Shown here one piece after another: positions 52,003-60,209 of a stretch of DNA of 64,000 bases (positions within the stretch are counted from its first letter, which is position 1; the number at the start of each line of letters is the position of its first letter). Location of the stretch: NCBI GenBank assembly GCA_041748555.1, contig JBGTDA010000043.1:3057-67056 (forward strand), read 5' to 3'. Under the pieces are notes generated by a model. That model was not told the DNA's origin. It searched no databases and saw only the letters and a list, made by a program, of their open reading frames with translations. The position numbers were made by a program, and so were the translations under genes. This DNA comes from Rhodonellum sp041748555. GTDB taxonomy: Bacteria; Bacteroidota; Bacteroidia; Cytophagales; Cyclobacteriaceae.

Positions 52003-52034
52003 TTTGGATTTTAAAAATTTAATTTTTAGGTTCC
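52003..52034 (+). promoter_or_regulatory. Putative promoter of the peptide-propeller cassette
   Basis: TTTG (52003-52006), a 20-base spacer and TAGGTTCC (52027-52034, two mismatches to TAnnTTTG) lie 44 bases before the peptide ATG. Confidence 0.4.
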
Positions 52035-52078
52035 ATAGTTCTTATAAATTATAAATTTTTACTAAAAAATCATGAATT

Positions 52079-52255
52079 ATGTCAAACATTAAAAAAAAGA
52101 TGGTCTACGGCCTATTAGGGATTTTCACCCTAACCTTATCTGTTGCATTTAATGCAACAAGTCAAGAATTAGAAACGAGGAGTAAATATCAAGGTGAAGG
52201 AACGGGTAACTGCTATTGTAATATAAAAGGAGTTGACTGTGCATGTGTAGGATGA
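52079..52255 (+). CDS. Small exported Cys-rich peptide (58 aa)
   Basis: It starts at ATG 52079. A basic N-terminus (MSNIKKKM) and a hydrophobic core (VYGLLGIFTLTLSVAFNATS) form a signal sequence. The predicted mature part of about 30 residues ends GEGTGNCYCNIKGVDCACVG. It has four cysteines arranged as two CxC pairs (C45, C47 and C54, C56) separated by six residues, plus Gly. It resembles in layout the NVEALA-type small peptides that Bacteroidota place next to beta-propeller lipoproteins, but lacks their NVEALA signature. It is followed after 57 bases by a DUF4221 gene and then a CxxC lipoprotein. The function is unknown; metal or thiol chemistry, or a secreted signal, are possible. Confidence 0.75.
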   Translation: MSNIKKKMVYGLLGIFTLTLSVAFNATSQELETRSKYQGEGTGNCYCNIKGVDCACVG

Positions 52256-52276
52256 GGAGGATAAAATCCAATGTAG

Positions 52277-52293
52277 AGACCTTAAGAAGGTCT
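52277..52293 (+). promoter_or_regulatory. Small intercistronic hairpin
   Basis: AGACCTT and AAGGTCT form a perfect 7-bp stem with a 3-base loop between the peptide gene and the DUF4221 gene. No T run follows, so it may stabilise the peptide mRNA or attenuate downstream expression, making the peptide more abundant than the lipoproteins (inference). Confidence 0.5.
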
Positions 52294-52312
52294 ATACACT
52301 TTATTAAATAAA

Positions 52313-53500
52313 ATGAAAAAATCCAATCACAATCTAATTTTGACAATTACTATCTTACTTTGGTGCTGTAATACCAGCAGCTCGACTTCTGATTCAGAAT
52401 TAGGGTTGGAAACTGCCCCTCTATTGAAATCTCATAGATTATCCTCCATTAGCATTCCACTGAATAATAAAGCTCAATATGTTTTTCAATCCGGGGCAGT
52501 TTTGATTAATGAAAACGGGGAAGAAGAATACTGGGGTTTAGATCCTGCAAATAATTCAATAAGCGTATTCAACCTTTCTAAAAAGGAAGTATCAAATAGA
52601 ATTCAAATCCCCAAAACCGGTCCCGAAGCGATAAACGACATACTTAACTTCTACGTCCATACAGCTGATTCTATCTTCATTGTCCCAGTAAATACTGGTA
52701 GAATATTTTTAATTGATTCTAAAGCAAAAATTATCAACAAATGGAACTATCAAAACCTAACTCTTCCGACCGGCGAAAGTCTCTCCGAAAACTTTCCTTT
52801 TCCTATAGCTGAGATGGGAACTCATTTCTTCTATCAAAAGGACAAAGCGCTTCTGACCCTACCTCTTTGGCTAAGAGGTCCAGGTAGTTTTTATAAGGTT
52901 CCTCCGCTGATCAATTTAGACCTAAAAAACAATAAAGTAGTTCATAGTTTTGGAGAATATCCTGAAAATTACAAGGGAAATAAGATATCGATCAGAGATC
53001 ATCCCAATTTAGTCCAAATGAAAAATGGTGAAATTTTAGTTTCATTTGAAGAGTCTCATTATATTCAAAAATACTCACCAAATGGTGAGTTCCTAGAGCA
53101 GTTTGTTGCAAAAAGCAATTTTGTTGATAACTTCACTCTATTTGAAAGCTACCCAGACTATGAAACAAGACAGAACTACTGGGTAGAAAACGGATTGTAT
53201 ATAGGACTTTTGTATGATCCATATCGGGATCTCATTTACAGAATCGTCTGTCATGGACAGCCCATAAAAGACATCAATGGCCGACTTAATAAACTATTAA
53301 TGGCAACATGGTCTATTATCATATTATCACCAAATGGTGAATTGATTGGAGAAATCCAATTTGACGGTTCAAAACATAGATTTAATGATGGTATTTATGT
53401 TTCGAAAGAAGGTATTCTGGCTAGCCTTGAAAACATTTACAATGAAAACGATATCGAGGAAAGGTTAGAGTTTGAACTTATTCAGTTTAATATAAAATAA
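52313..53500 (+). CDS. DUF4221-family propeller-like lipoprotein
   Basis: The protein has 395 residues with a lipoprotein signal (ILTITILLWCCNTSSS). The mature part has repeated strands with the EYWGLDPANNSISVFNLSKK, IFLIDSKAKIINKWNYQ and YIQKYSPNGEFLEQFVA pattern, typical of the six-bladed propeller proteins grouped as DUF4221. It is anchored in the outer membrane or periplasmic face. It is the second gene of the cassette beginning with the Cys-rich peptide, and a possible receptor or scaffold for it (inference). Confidence 0.8.
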   Translation: MKKSNHNLILTITILLWCCNTSSSTSDSELGLETAPLLKSHRLSSISIPLNNKAQYVFQSGAVLINENGEEEYWGLDPANNSISVFNLSKKEVSNRIQIPKTGPEAINDILNFYVHTADSIFIVPVNTGRIFLIDSKAKIINKWNYQNLTLPTGESLSENFPFPIAEMGTHFFYQKDKALLTLPLWLRGPGSFYKVPPLINLDLKNNKVVHSFGEYPENYKGNKISIRDHPNLVQMKNGEILVSFEESHYIQKYSPNGEFLEQFVAKSNFVDNFTLFESYPDYETRQNYWVENGLYIGLLYDPYRDLIYRIVCHGQPIKDINGRLNKLLMATWSIIILSPNGELIGEIQFDGSKHRFNDGIYVSKEGILASLENIYNENDIEERLEFELIQFNIK

Positions 53501-53515
53501 TTACCCGATCACATA

Positions 53516-54001
53516 ATGAAACAAACTAGTATATCCTTTTCTTTATTAATATTGTTGAGTTCTTGCTATAATTTATCCGGAAAAGAAAAGGATTTCTCTA
53601 ATGAATTTTCTTTGTACCTTAAAAATACTTTCGATTTTCAAATACAACAGAATAAGACTCATTTATTAGTATTGAATGTTGATTGTTTCTCTTGTAATGA
53701 ACAATTCGTTGTTGATTTTTCTAAACAAAAAACTATTCCCGATTTGGTGCCAATAATTTGCGGGATTGAAGGATCCGAAATCATTGAGCAAAGTTTACTG
53801 AAAATAAAAAGAAATTATCCAAATTATTTGATAGATAGGCATAGGAAAGTTGATAGATATAGAATATCTGAATCAGGTAAAAATATTCTCGTTGAATACT
53901 ATAAATCCGAACCATCAAGGTATTGGGATTTAGGCTCTGGGAAGTATACAAATCCGACAAATGGCAAAATCCTATTATCGTCAATAATTAGCGGTGAATA
54001 A
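53516..54001 (+). CDS. Lipoprotein with a CxxC-type motif
   Basis: The protein has 161 residues with a lipoprotein signal (SFSLLILLSSCYNLSG). The mature part contains HLLVLNVDCFSCNEQFVVDF, a CxxC in the position and context of thioredoxin-like folds (strand, then CFSC, then helix), and ends with a short strand region. I do not find the cis-Pro motif with certainty. It starts 15 bases after the DUF4221 gene. A redox or metal-handling partner for the two-CxC peptide is an attractive hypothesis. Confidence 0.7.
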   Translation: MKQTSISFSLLILLSSCYNLSGKEKDFSNEFSLYLKNTFDFQIQQNKTHLLVLNVDCFSCNEQFVVDFSKQKTIPDLVPIICGIEGSEIIEQSLLKIKRNYPNYLIDRHRKVDRYRISESGKNILVEYYKSEPSRYWDLGSGKYTNPTNGKILLSSIISGE

Positions 54002-54235
54002 ATAGTATTATGTAAATCCGCATTGAGAACAGAAGTTATCAAAACCCCATTTGGATTGAAGTTAAAGAACAGCATTAAATAGTTGAAATTTTTACTATCC
54101 CTGCTCCGGCATCCTTGATACATTCTATCCCGCCTTTAGCATATAAAAACGAGGTAGAAACCACGTCTAAGGCCTATATCTTTGATCCAAGCCTGCCTGT
54201 AGCAGACAGGCCTGAAGACTTGAACCAACACAGTT

Positions 54236-55549
54236 TCACTTCACCAATATCGCCGCCCCCAACGCAGTTCCCAAGGCAAAATCCGTGGTTTCGATGGCTA
54301 TGGGTGCCAGCTTTTCCTTCAGCATTTCCACAAAAATCTCGTTAGCATTGAAGCCTCCGTCGATAAAGATTTTGGGAACAGGTGAGCCTGAAAGGACCAG
54401 CCGGGTGGAATTTACCTGCAGATCCGTCAGATCATGTAGAAAGCAGTAATATGCGGCTTCGAAATTTTCAAATGCATCCAGATCGGTTTCGCCTGCTTCC
54501 GCTATGCCATAATTGGCAGGCTTCAGGTATTCGAATTTAAATCTTTTATCCGGATGGGATTTGGCTTTTTGATACAGCGTTTTGTCAAACTTCAGCTTTT
54601 TATAATACCCTGTTTCCAGGGAAAAATGGTCGTAAAGTTTATCAATCTGAAACTTATGTTCCTCACCGATGAATAGCCGGCTGATCTTGATGGGTTTTCC
54701 ATTGATCCCGATAAAATGCAAACAGTCCCGCTCCAGTTCCTGCATGGTCAAGGGGGATGAATTAAAAGGATTGATGGTAATGGCCCAGGTGCCCGTGGAC
54801 AGCAGTGCAAAGGGTTCGTCATTGGTTTCCAGATAGGGCAGTAGGGCAGCGGAAGAATCGTGAACGCCAATACCCACTGTAATTGTTCTTTCACCAAATT
54901 GTATGGGAAATGTTTTGGAAGTGTCTGTCACCTCGGGCAGCAAAGGTAAAATCCCTTCCTGCTTCAGCCAAACATGATAGTCATTATTGGTAAAATCCCA
55001 AAGCCCCGTATGACAACCAATACTCGTGTAATCCGAAACCAGCTTTCCGGTAAAAAGGTAACTGATAAACTGCGGAAGATGCAGCGAGTGGCTGATGTTT
55101 TTGAACACCTCAGTTTTTTCATACTTGAGCCAATAAAGCTGTAGCCCTGAATTCAGCATCCCCAAAGTAGGGGAGGAGGTTTTTTGGCAGAATGTTTCCC
55201 GGCCGCCGTATTGTTGATAAAACTTTTCCAAGAGCGGACCAGGAAAATCCTTGATATAGTTGAAAAGTGGAGTTGCAGGGTTTCCGTGTTTATCCAGATG
55301 TACCAGCGTAGCTCCGTAGGTAGTAAAGTTGAGTTTTTCGATCGCAAAATCGGGTAAAGTCAGGGCATAGGCAAATGTTTTTTTGACCCATTGAACCAAT
55401 TCTGCCAAAGGCTCAGTAGGATCGCCATCCTCATCCTCGATATATTCCAGCCGGTGATAAACCCTATATACTTCCTTAAGGTCCTTGTCGAAAAGAAAGA
55501 ACTTCTTGTTGGTCTTGCCGATATCGAATATTGCCGTTACGGGTATCAT
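54236..55549 (-). CDS. FGGY-family carbohydrate kinase, probable L-rhamnulokinase
   Basis: The protein has 437 residues. The N-terminal phosphate-binding loop is FDIGKTNKKFFLFD and a second one is LLSTGTWAITINPFN, with the C-terminal KIFIDGGFNANEIFVEML and FALGTALGAAIL. Between an isomerase and an aldolase fusion, it should phosphorylate L-rhamnulose with ATP; fuculose kinase is the alternative. It is the last gene of the rhamnose operon, starting one base after the isomerase stop. Confidence 0.85.
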   Translation of the reverse strand: MIPVTAIFDIGKTNKKFFLFDKDLKEVYRVYHRLEYIEDEDGDPTEPLAELVQWVKKTFAYALTLPDFAIEKLNFTTYGATLVHLDKHGNPATPLFNYIKDFPGPLLEKFYQQYGGRETFCQKTSSPTLGMLNSGLQLYWLKYEKTEVFKNISHSLHLPQFISYLFTGKLVSDYTSIGCHTGLWDFTNNDYHVWLKQEGILPLLPEVTDTSKTFPIQFGERTITVGIGVHDSSAALLPYLETNDEPFALLSTGTWAITINPFNSSPLTMQELERDCLHFIGINGKPIKISRLFIGEEHKFQIDKLYDHFSLETGYYKKLKFDKTLYQKAKSHPDKRFKFEYLKPANYGIAEAGETDLDAFENFEAAYYCFLHDLTDLQVNSTRLVLSGSPVPKIFIDGGFNANEIFVEMLKEKLAPIAIETTDFALGTALGAAILVK

Positions 55550-55550
55550 C

Positions 55551-56828
55551 TTATAATCCTGTTGCTTTACTGTCTGTCCCTCTTTCCTTTACTAGGTTTT
55601 CCCTTACTTGCAGTGATTTGAAAGCAGAAACCGGAGCAAGGGCTCCTCCGGATATCCGACGTGCCTCCGCCAAAATTGGTCTCAGATCAGTTCGGAAAGC
55701 TTCCTGCAGGATTTCCTGAGCACCTGCTACATCATGGTTTTTTTGAGCTTCCTCCAATGCATTTTGATCCACCAGCAATGCCTGTGCATAGGCCAGTTTG
55801 ATGGCTTCCACAGACTGCAATAAATCTTCCATGGGGTCTTTCAAATTATGACTTGCATCAATCATCCAAGAAAGTGGTGGATTGTAGGTTTCCTGAAAAC
55901 CTCTTACAAGTTCATGAAAAATGAGGAAAAGCTGATAGGGTTTGATGCTTCCAACGGTCAGGTCATCATCTCCGTATTTTGAATCATTAAAATGAAAACC
56001 TCCCAGTTTGCCTTCCGTCATCAAAGTAGATACGATCTGCTCTATGTTGGTATTGGGTAAATGATGGCCGAGATCCACCAGAGTAAAAGCCTTTTTGCCC
56101 AATTTATTTGCGAGTAAAAATGATGTACCCCAATCGGGAATCACTGTACTGTAGAAATGGGGCTCATACGGTTTGTATTCGATCAGCATTTTCCAGTCTT
56201 CAGGTAAATCCTGATAGATTTCGTTCAATGAATCAAAAGTATTTTCCAGGGATTTTCGGATGCTGTGCTGACCGGGAAAGCCGGATCCATCTGCCAGCCA
56301 TACAGTCAGCGCTTTGGAACCCAATTTTTTTCCGATTGAAATCACCTCCTTGTTATGCTGGACCGCCAGATCACTGATGTTCTTTTCTGAATTGGCCAAA
56401 GACCCGAATTTATAAGATTTGGATTGTCCCGGTTGATCCTGAAATGTATTTGAATTCACTGCATCAAAACCGATTTCGACTTCCCGGGCAATTTGCCTGA
56501 TAGCTTCATAATCCTGTGGAATATCCCATGGGATATGCAGGGATACCGCATTGCTGGATTTGTTCAAAGCATGAATGATTCCAACATCCTGAATTTTTTG
56601 GATCAGCGAGGAAGGCTCCCCCCCACCTGAAAATCTCCCGAATCTTGTCCCACCTGTGCCCAAAGCCCAGCTGGGAATGGCTATTTGAAGTGCATTTATC
56701 TTTTCAGTCAAATCAGATACAGCTATGCCTTTTCGATCCAGGGTATCAATCAAAAAATCGTTTTTTCGGGAATGCTCCTTTTCAAGAGCCGAATTAGCTT
56801 GTTGTATTTGGTCAGTGGTTATATTCAT
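55551..56828 (-). CDS. rhaI: L-rhamnose isomerase (RhaI-type sugar isomerase)
   Basis: ATG 56828 (MNITTDQIQQANSALEKEHS) is preferred over the frame start at 56882; 425 residues. It belongs to the TIM-barrel RhaI type, not E. coli RhaA: WALGTGGTRFGRFSGGGEPS, AVSLHIPWDIPQDY, TVWLADGSGFPGQHS, MLIEYKPYEPHFYST, TLVDLGHHLPNTN and GGFHFNDSKYGDDDLTVGS, with the metal ligands in the last blocks. It interconverts L-rhamnose and L-rhamnulose. The order with an aldolase fusion and kinase supports the sugar assignment. Confidence 0.9.
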   Translation of the reverse strand: MNITTDQIQQANSALEKEHSRKNDFLIDTLDRKGIAVSDLTEKINALQIAIPSWALGTGGTRFGRFSGGGEPSSLIQKIQDVGIIHALNKSSNAVSLHIPWDIPQDYEAIRQIAREVEIGFDAVNSNTFQDQPGQSKSYKFGSLANSEKNISDLAVQHNKEVISIGKKLGSKALTVWLADGSGFPGQHSIRKSLENTFDSLNEIYQDLPEDWKMLIEYKPYEPHFYSTVIPDWGTSFLLANKLGKKAFTLVDLGHHLPNTNIEQIVSTLMTEGKLGGFHFNDSKYGDDDLTVGSIKPYQLFLIFHELVRGFQETYNPPLSWMIDASHNLKDPMEDLLQSVEAIKLAYAQALLVDQNALEEAQKNHDVAGAQEILQEAFRTDLRPILAEARRISGGALAPVSAFKSLQVRENLVKERGTDSKATGL

Positions 56829-56850
56829 ATAGAAGAGTAAAGAAAAACAA

Positions 56851-56911
56851 AAACCTTCCAGGTTAAGATATGAATTTAGCATATCTATTTTAGAAAAAAC
56901 CCGGAAGGTTT
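56851..56911 (-). terminator. Long hairpin between rhaEW-type gene and rhaI
   Basis: The outer arms AAACCTTCC and GGAAGGTTT enclose about 43 bases that contain a second inverted repeat (GATATG / CATATC). In the direction of transcription the right arm is followed by a T-rich stretch. It may attenuate readthrough from the aldolase gene into the isomerase-kinase pair, or protect mRNA. Confidence 0.6.
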
Positions 56912-56937
56912 AAGGTATAGGAATAGGTTTGAAATGA

Positions 56938-59046
56938 TTACCTCACAAATGCGGCAGCGACACCACCATCCACATTCAGGATATTTCCAGTGGATTTGGA
57001 AAGCGATCCCCCGACGAAGGCAAACACTCCGTTTGCAATGTCTTCTGAGGAGATTATTTCATTAAGAAGTGTTCTTTTAGCATAATGAGCAGGCAATTCT
57101 TCAACGGTAATGCCATAAGCTTTTGCCCGGCCCTCTGCCCATGTGCCTTCCCAGATTTTGGATCCTTCGATGACCGCATCGGGATTTACTATATTCACAC
57201 GGATTTTATCAGGTCCAAGTTCGGCAGCCAAAAGTCTGGACATGTGTACCTGAGCCGCTTTTGCAGTTCCGTAGCCCACATTGTTCGGTCCGGAAACCAA
57301 TGCGTTTTTGCTGGCAATATTGATGATGTCACCGCCCAGGTTTTGGGCCCGGAGTATTTTCACACCCTCTTTAGAGACCATAAACTGACCTTTCACCAAG
57401 ACATCATTGAGTAAATCCCAATCCGCTTCCGTGGTTTCTGTCAATGGTTTGCTGATGGCCAAACCTGCACAGTTGATCACGATATCAACTCCGCCAAAAG
57501 CAATATTGGCGGCTTTGAATGCATCCTGAATGGATTCGCTTTTCAACACATTCAGGGGAACCTGGATTCCCGTGTCTTTTCCAAAATCCGTGATGGATTC
57601 TTTCAACCGGTCCGCATCGAGATCAGTCAATACTATACAGGCACCTTCTTGGGCAAGTTTATCGGCGATTGCCTTTCCGATACCCCCGGCACTTCCGGTG
57701 ATCAAAGCCACTTTTCTGGAAAGCGGTTGCTCCTTGGGCATACGCTGAAGCTTTGCTTCTTCAAGCAGCCAATACTCAATGTCAAATGCTTCTTGAAGCG
57801 GTAAAGAAACGTATTCAGAAACGGCTTCCGCACCCCGCATCACATTGATGGCGTTGATATAAAATTCACTTGCCACTCTGGAAGTCTGCTTGTTTTTTGC
57901 GTAAGCAAATAATCCCACACCTGGCCAAAGAATGATTACAGGATTCGCATCGCGTATGCCTGGGCTGTTGGATCTTTTGTGGGTTTCATAATAATCCTTG
58001 TAGGAATCCCTGTATTCGGAAAACAAAATGGAAATATGATCTTTGATAGTTGCCAAATCCGATATATCCTGATCTGCCGGAATGTCCAATACCAGAGGTC
58101 GGATCTTTGTTCTTAAAAAATGATCGGGGCAAGATGTTCCCAAAGGCGCAAGTTTGTCGAGGTCGTTAGAATTGATAAACTGTAAAACGGTATCAGAATC
58201 GGTGAATGTTCCGATCATCCTGTCATAACTTGAAGCAAGACCTCTTAATAGCGGTGCAATGGCTGCAGCTTGTTCTTTTCTTTTTTCAGATGCCAAAGCT
58301 TTGATTTTTTCGCCTCCGAAAACAGGCCTTGTCTTACCATAATTGTCCTCCAGAAACTGTGAAGCTTTGTCAATAACTTCAAGGCTGTTGATATAGCATT
58401 CATATGCAGTGTCACCCCATGTAAACAGGCCGTGACCGCCTAGCATAATCCCTCTGATACCGGGATTTTCTTCCAGTGCTTTTTTCAGTTGTAGTCCCAG
58501 ATCAAAACCGGGTCTCTGCCATGGAACCCAGGCGATCTGTCCCTCAAATAATTCTTCTGTAATTTTTTCTCCTTCTTTGGAAGCTGCGATGGCAATGGCG
58601 GCGTCGGGATGGAGATGATCTATGTGTTTGAAAGGTAAAAAAGCATGTAAAGGAGTATCGATGGAAGGTGCTTTGGAATCCAGATCATAAATGCAGTGGT
58701 TGAACAATCCCACCATCTCGTCTTCATGGTCAATTCCACGGTAGATTCCTTCCAAAGCTCTCAGTTTGTCAACATATAAACCTGCCAAACCGGCTTTTGT
58801 AAGGGTGCCGATATCTCCGCCTGAACCTTTGATCCACATGATTTCGACATCTTTGCCACTCAAGGGGTCTTTTTCAAAAGTTTTACAGCTGGTGTTTCCA
58901 CCGCCATAGTTGGTGATCCTGAGGTCTTGCCCCAGAATATTGGATCGGTATATTAAAAGTGCAACTTCATCGTTGCCTAATGCTTTCGCTTTTTCTTCGT
59001 CCCAGAGGTATGATACGTGGTTAAATTGTTTTTCTAATATGGCCAT
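56938..59046 (-). CDS. rhaEW: Bifunctional L-rhamnulose-1-phosphate aldolase / L-lactaldehyde dehydrogenase
   Basis: The protein has 702 residues. The N-terminal two thirds is a class II aldolase/adducin-type domain (TNYGGGNTSCKTFE, LPFKHIDHLHPDAAIAIA, MLGGHGLFTWGDTAYECYIN), with HxDH-like metal ligands. The C-terminal third is a short-chain dehydrogenase with ALITGSAGGIGKAIADKLAQ (NAD loop), NCAGLA and the GYGTAKAAQVHMSR active-site Tyr-Lys. It cleaves rhamnulose-1-phosphate to DHAP and lactaldehyde and oxidises or reduces the lactaldehyde. The same fusion is known as RhaEW in other phyla. Confidence 0.9.
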   Translation of the reverse strand: MAILEKQFNHVSYLWDEEKAKALGNDEVALLIYRSNILGQDLRITNYGGGNTSCKTFEKDPLSGKDVEIMWIKGSGGDIGTLTKAGLAGLYVDKLRALEGIYRGIDHEDEMVGLFNHCIYDLDSKAPSIDTPLHAFLPFKHIDHLHPDAAIAIAASKEGEKITEELFEGQIAWVPWQRPGFDLGLQLKKALEENPGIRGIMLGGHGLFTWGDTAYECYINSLEVIDKASQFLEDNYGKTRPVFGGEKIKALASEKRKEQAAAIAPLLRGLASSYDRMIGTFTDSDTVLQFINSNDLDKLAPLGTSCPDHFLRTKIRPLVLDIPADQDISDLATIKDHISILFSEYRDSYKDYYETHKRSNSPGIRDANPVIILWPGVGLFAYAKNKQTSRVASEFYINAINVMRGAEAVSEYVSLPLQEAFDIEYWLLEEAKLQRMPKEQPLSRKVALITGSAGGIGKAIADKLAQEGACIVLTDLDADRLKESITDFGKDTGIQVPLNVLKSESIQDAFKAANIAFGGVDIVINCAGLAISKPLTETTEADWDLLNDVLVKGQFMVSKEGVKILRAQNLGGDIINIASKNALVSGPNNVGYGTAKAAQVHMSRLLAAELGPDKIRVNIVNPDAVIEGSKIWEGTWAEGRAKAYGITVEELPAHYAKRTLLNEIISSEDIANGVFAFVGGSLSKSTGNILNVDGGVAAAFVR

Positions 59047-59215
59047 GTTGTAACAAGGTTTAAGTTTAATACTAAAGTATTTTGAATTGATCTATTTACT
59101 GTCCTGTTGTGTACTGATTTCAGATAATCAATATGGAGCGGCAGCTTCCAAAATCCAATAGGACAAAATTTATGTGCAATAAAAAGCTTTTCACAGGATG
59201 ATTTGAGTGGAGAAT

Positions 59216-59857
59216 CTAATCTTTTCCAATCACCAGTATGCCAGAATCCTCCATCTTGTTCAATACACAGCCTGTAGTTTGATACCAAATTGGCCTGATG
59301 GAAAAGCCGGCTTTTTTAATTGCCCTAGCTGCCCAGACGTTTGAGTTGTTGGGGAAATAATAGGATGAGCTGCCTTTATAAAAATGGCTACCGGAGTAAA
59401 TTCCGGGTGCTGCCGGAATGATTTTGCCATTTTCATCCAGAGCAAATTCCTTCACCAAAAAGAGGCAGAGGTTGTGAAGTTGTTCATCATTGATTTCCAT
59501 CCTGACCACGTTGGTATCAACATAATATTCCTCGATTTTCCGGTTGATGGGATTGACATGGAGGACGGAAGAAGTTGGCCAAAAGGCCGCTTTTAAAGCG
59601 ATCCGGAGATTGAAACCGTCGTGGGGATAAAAATCCGCATCTCCCCATCCGATTTCAAGATATGGAGCATCCCTATAATCATGGCCTTCAGACCAAATAC
59701 TGTCCGGTAAGCTGTATGCAGGAACCAATATGCCTGTATGCCAGCTGATACTGCTTACATAGATGATATGTTTGTTTTTGGGCTCTTGAAGGTGATGTTC
59801 CAAATGGGGAAGAAACAAGACCACATAAAAATAAATGTAATTGAGCGGATTTACCAT
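59216..59857 (-). CDS. TIGR02117/DUF2459 family protein
   Basis: The protein has 213 residues. The diagnostic blocks HTGILVPAYSLPDSIWSEGH, YLEIGWGDADFYPHDGFNLR and AAFWPTSSVLHVNPINRK match this family, whose members often have a membrane or signal segment at the N-terminus (here LNYIYFYVVLFLPHL, weak). A cysteine protease-like fold has been suggested for related families, and the mature part carries TTGCVLN. It has no evident link to rhamnose but is embedded in that locus. Confidence 0.8.
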   Translation of the reverse strand: MVNPLNYIYFYVVLFLPHLEHHLQEPKNKHIIYVSSISWHTGILVPAYSLPDSIWSEGHDYRDAPYLEIGWGDADFYPHDGFNLRIALKAAFWPTSSVLHVNPINRKIEEYYVDTNVVRMEINDEQLHNLCLFLVKEFALDENGKIIPAAPGIYSGSHFYKGSSSYYFPNNSNVWAARAIKKAGFSIRPIWYQTTGCVLNKMEDSGILVIGKD

Positions 59858-60010
59858 ATTGTAGTTTACGGAGGCGCAAACAAGGGAGTTAGGAAATCAA
59901 AAACTTATAGTTAATTTTTTTTGTATTTGTGTCCCCTTAAGACGCCAAGAAAAAGAGGTTTAAAATCATTTAGTAATTTTTCTCTGCGATTTGGTGGCTT
60001 GGCGGGGAGG

Positions 60011-60199
60011 TTATTCAGGATTTGTGTCTTCATGGGATTTATTGAGCCATCTTGGAGCTGTCAGAAACCATAATATTGTTCCGATAAACATCAGGGTTTT
60101 GGATAATGTCGGTTCTATGATTCCCTGGAAAACCAAAAATGAAGGAATCAAGGTCATGGCTAATGCGAAAAAAGAGAGTATTTTATAGAGCGTTTTCAT
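60011..60199 (-). CDS. Small membrane protein, 62 aa
   Basis: Two hydrophobic segments (ILSFFALAMTLIPSFLVFQG and TLMFIGTILWFLTAPRWL) form a hairpin membrane protein with a hydrophilic C-terminus (NKSHEDTNPE). It starts 11 bases after the NCS1 transporter stop, so it is cotranscribed and could be a small accessory subunit. I recognise no family. Confidence 0.6.
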   Translation of the reverse strand: MKTLYKILSFFALAMTLIPSFLVFQGIIEPTLSKTLMFIGTILWFLTAPRWLNKSHEDTNPE

Positions 60200-60209
60200 G
60201 ATGCTTGGG

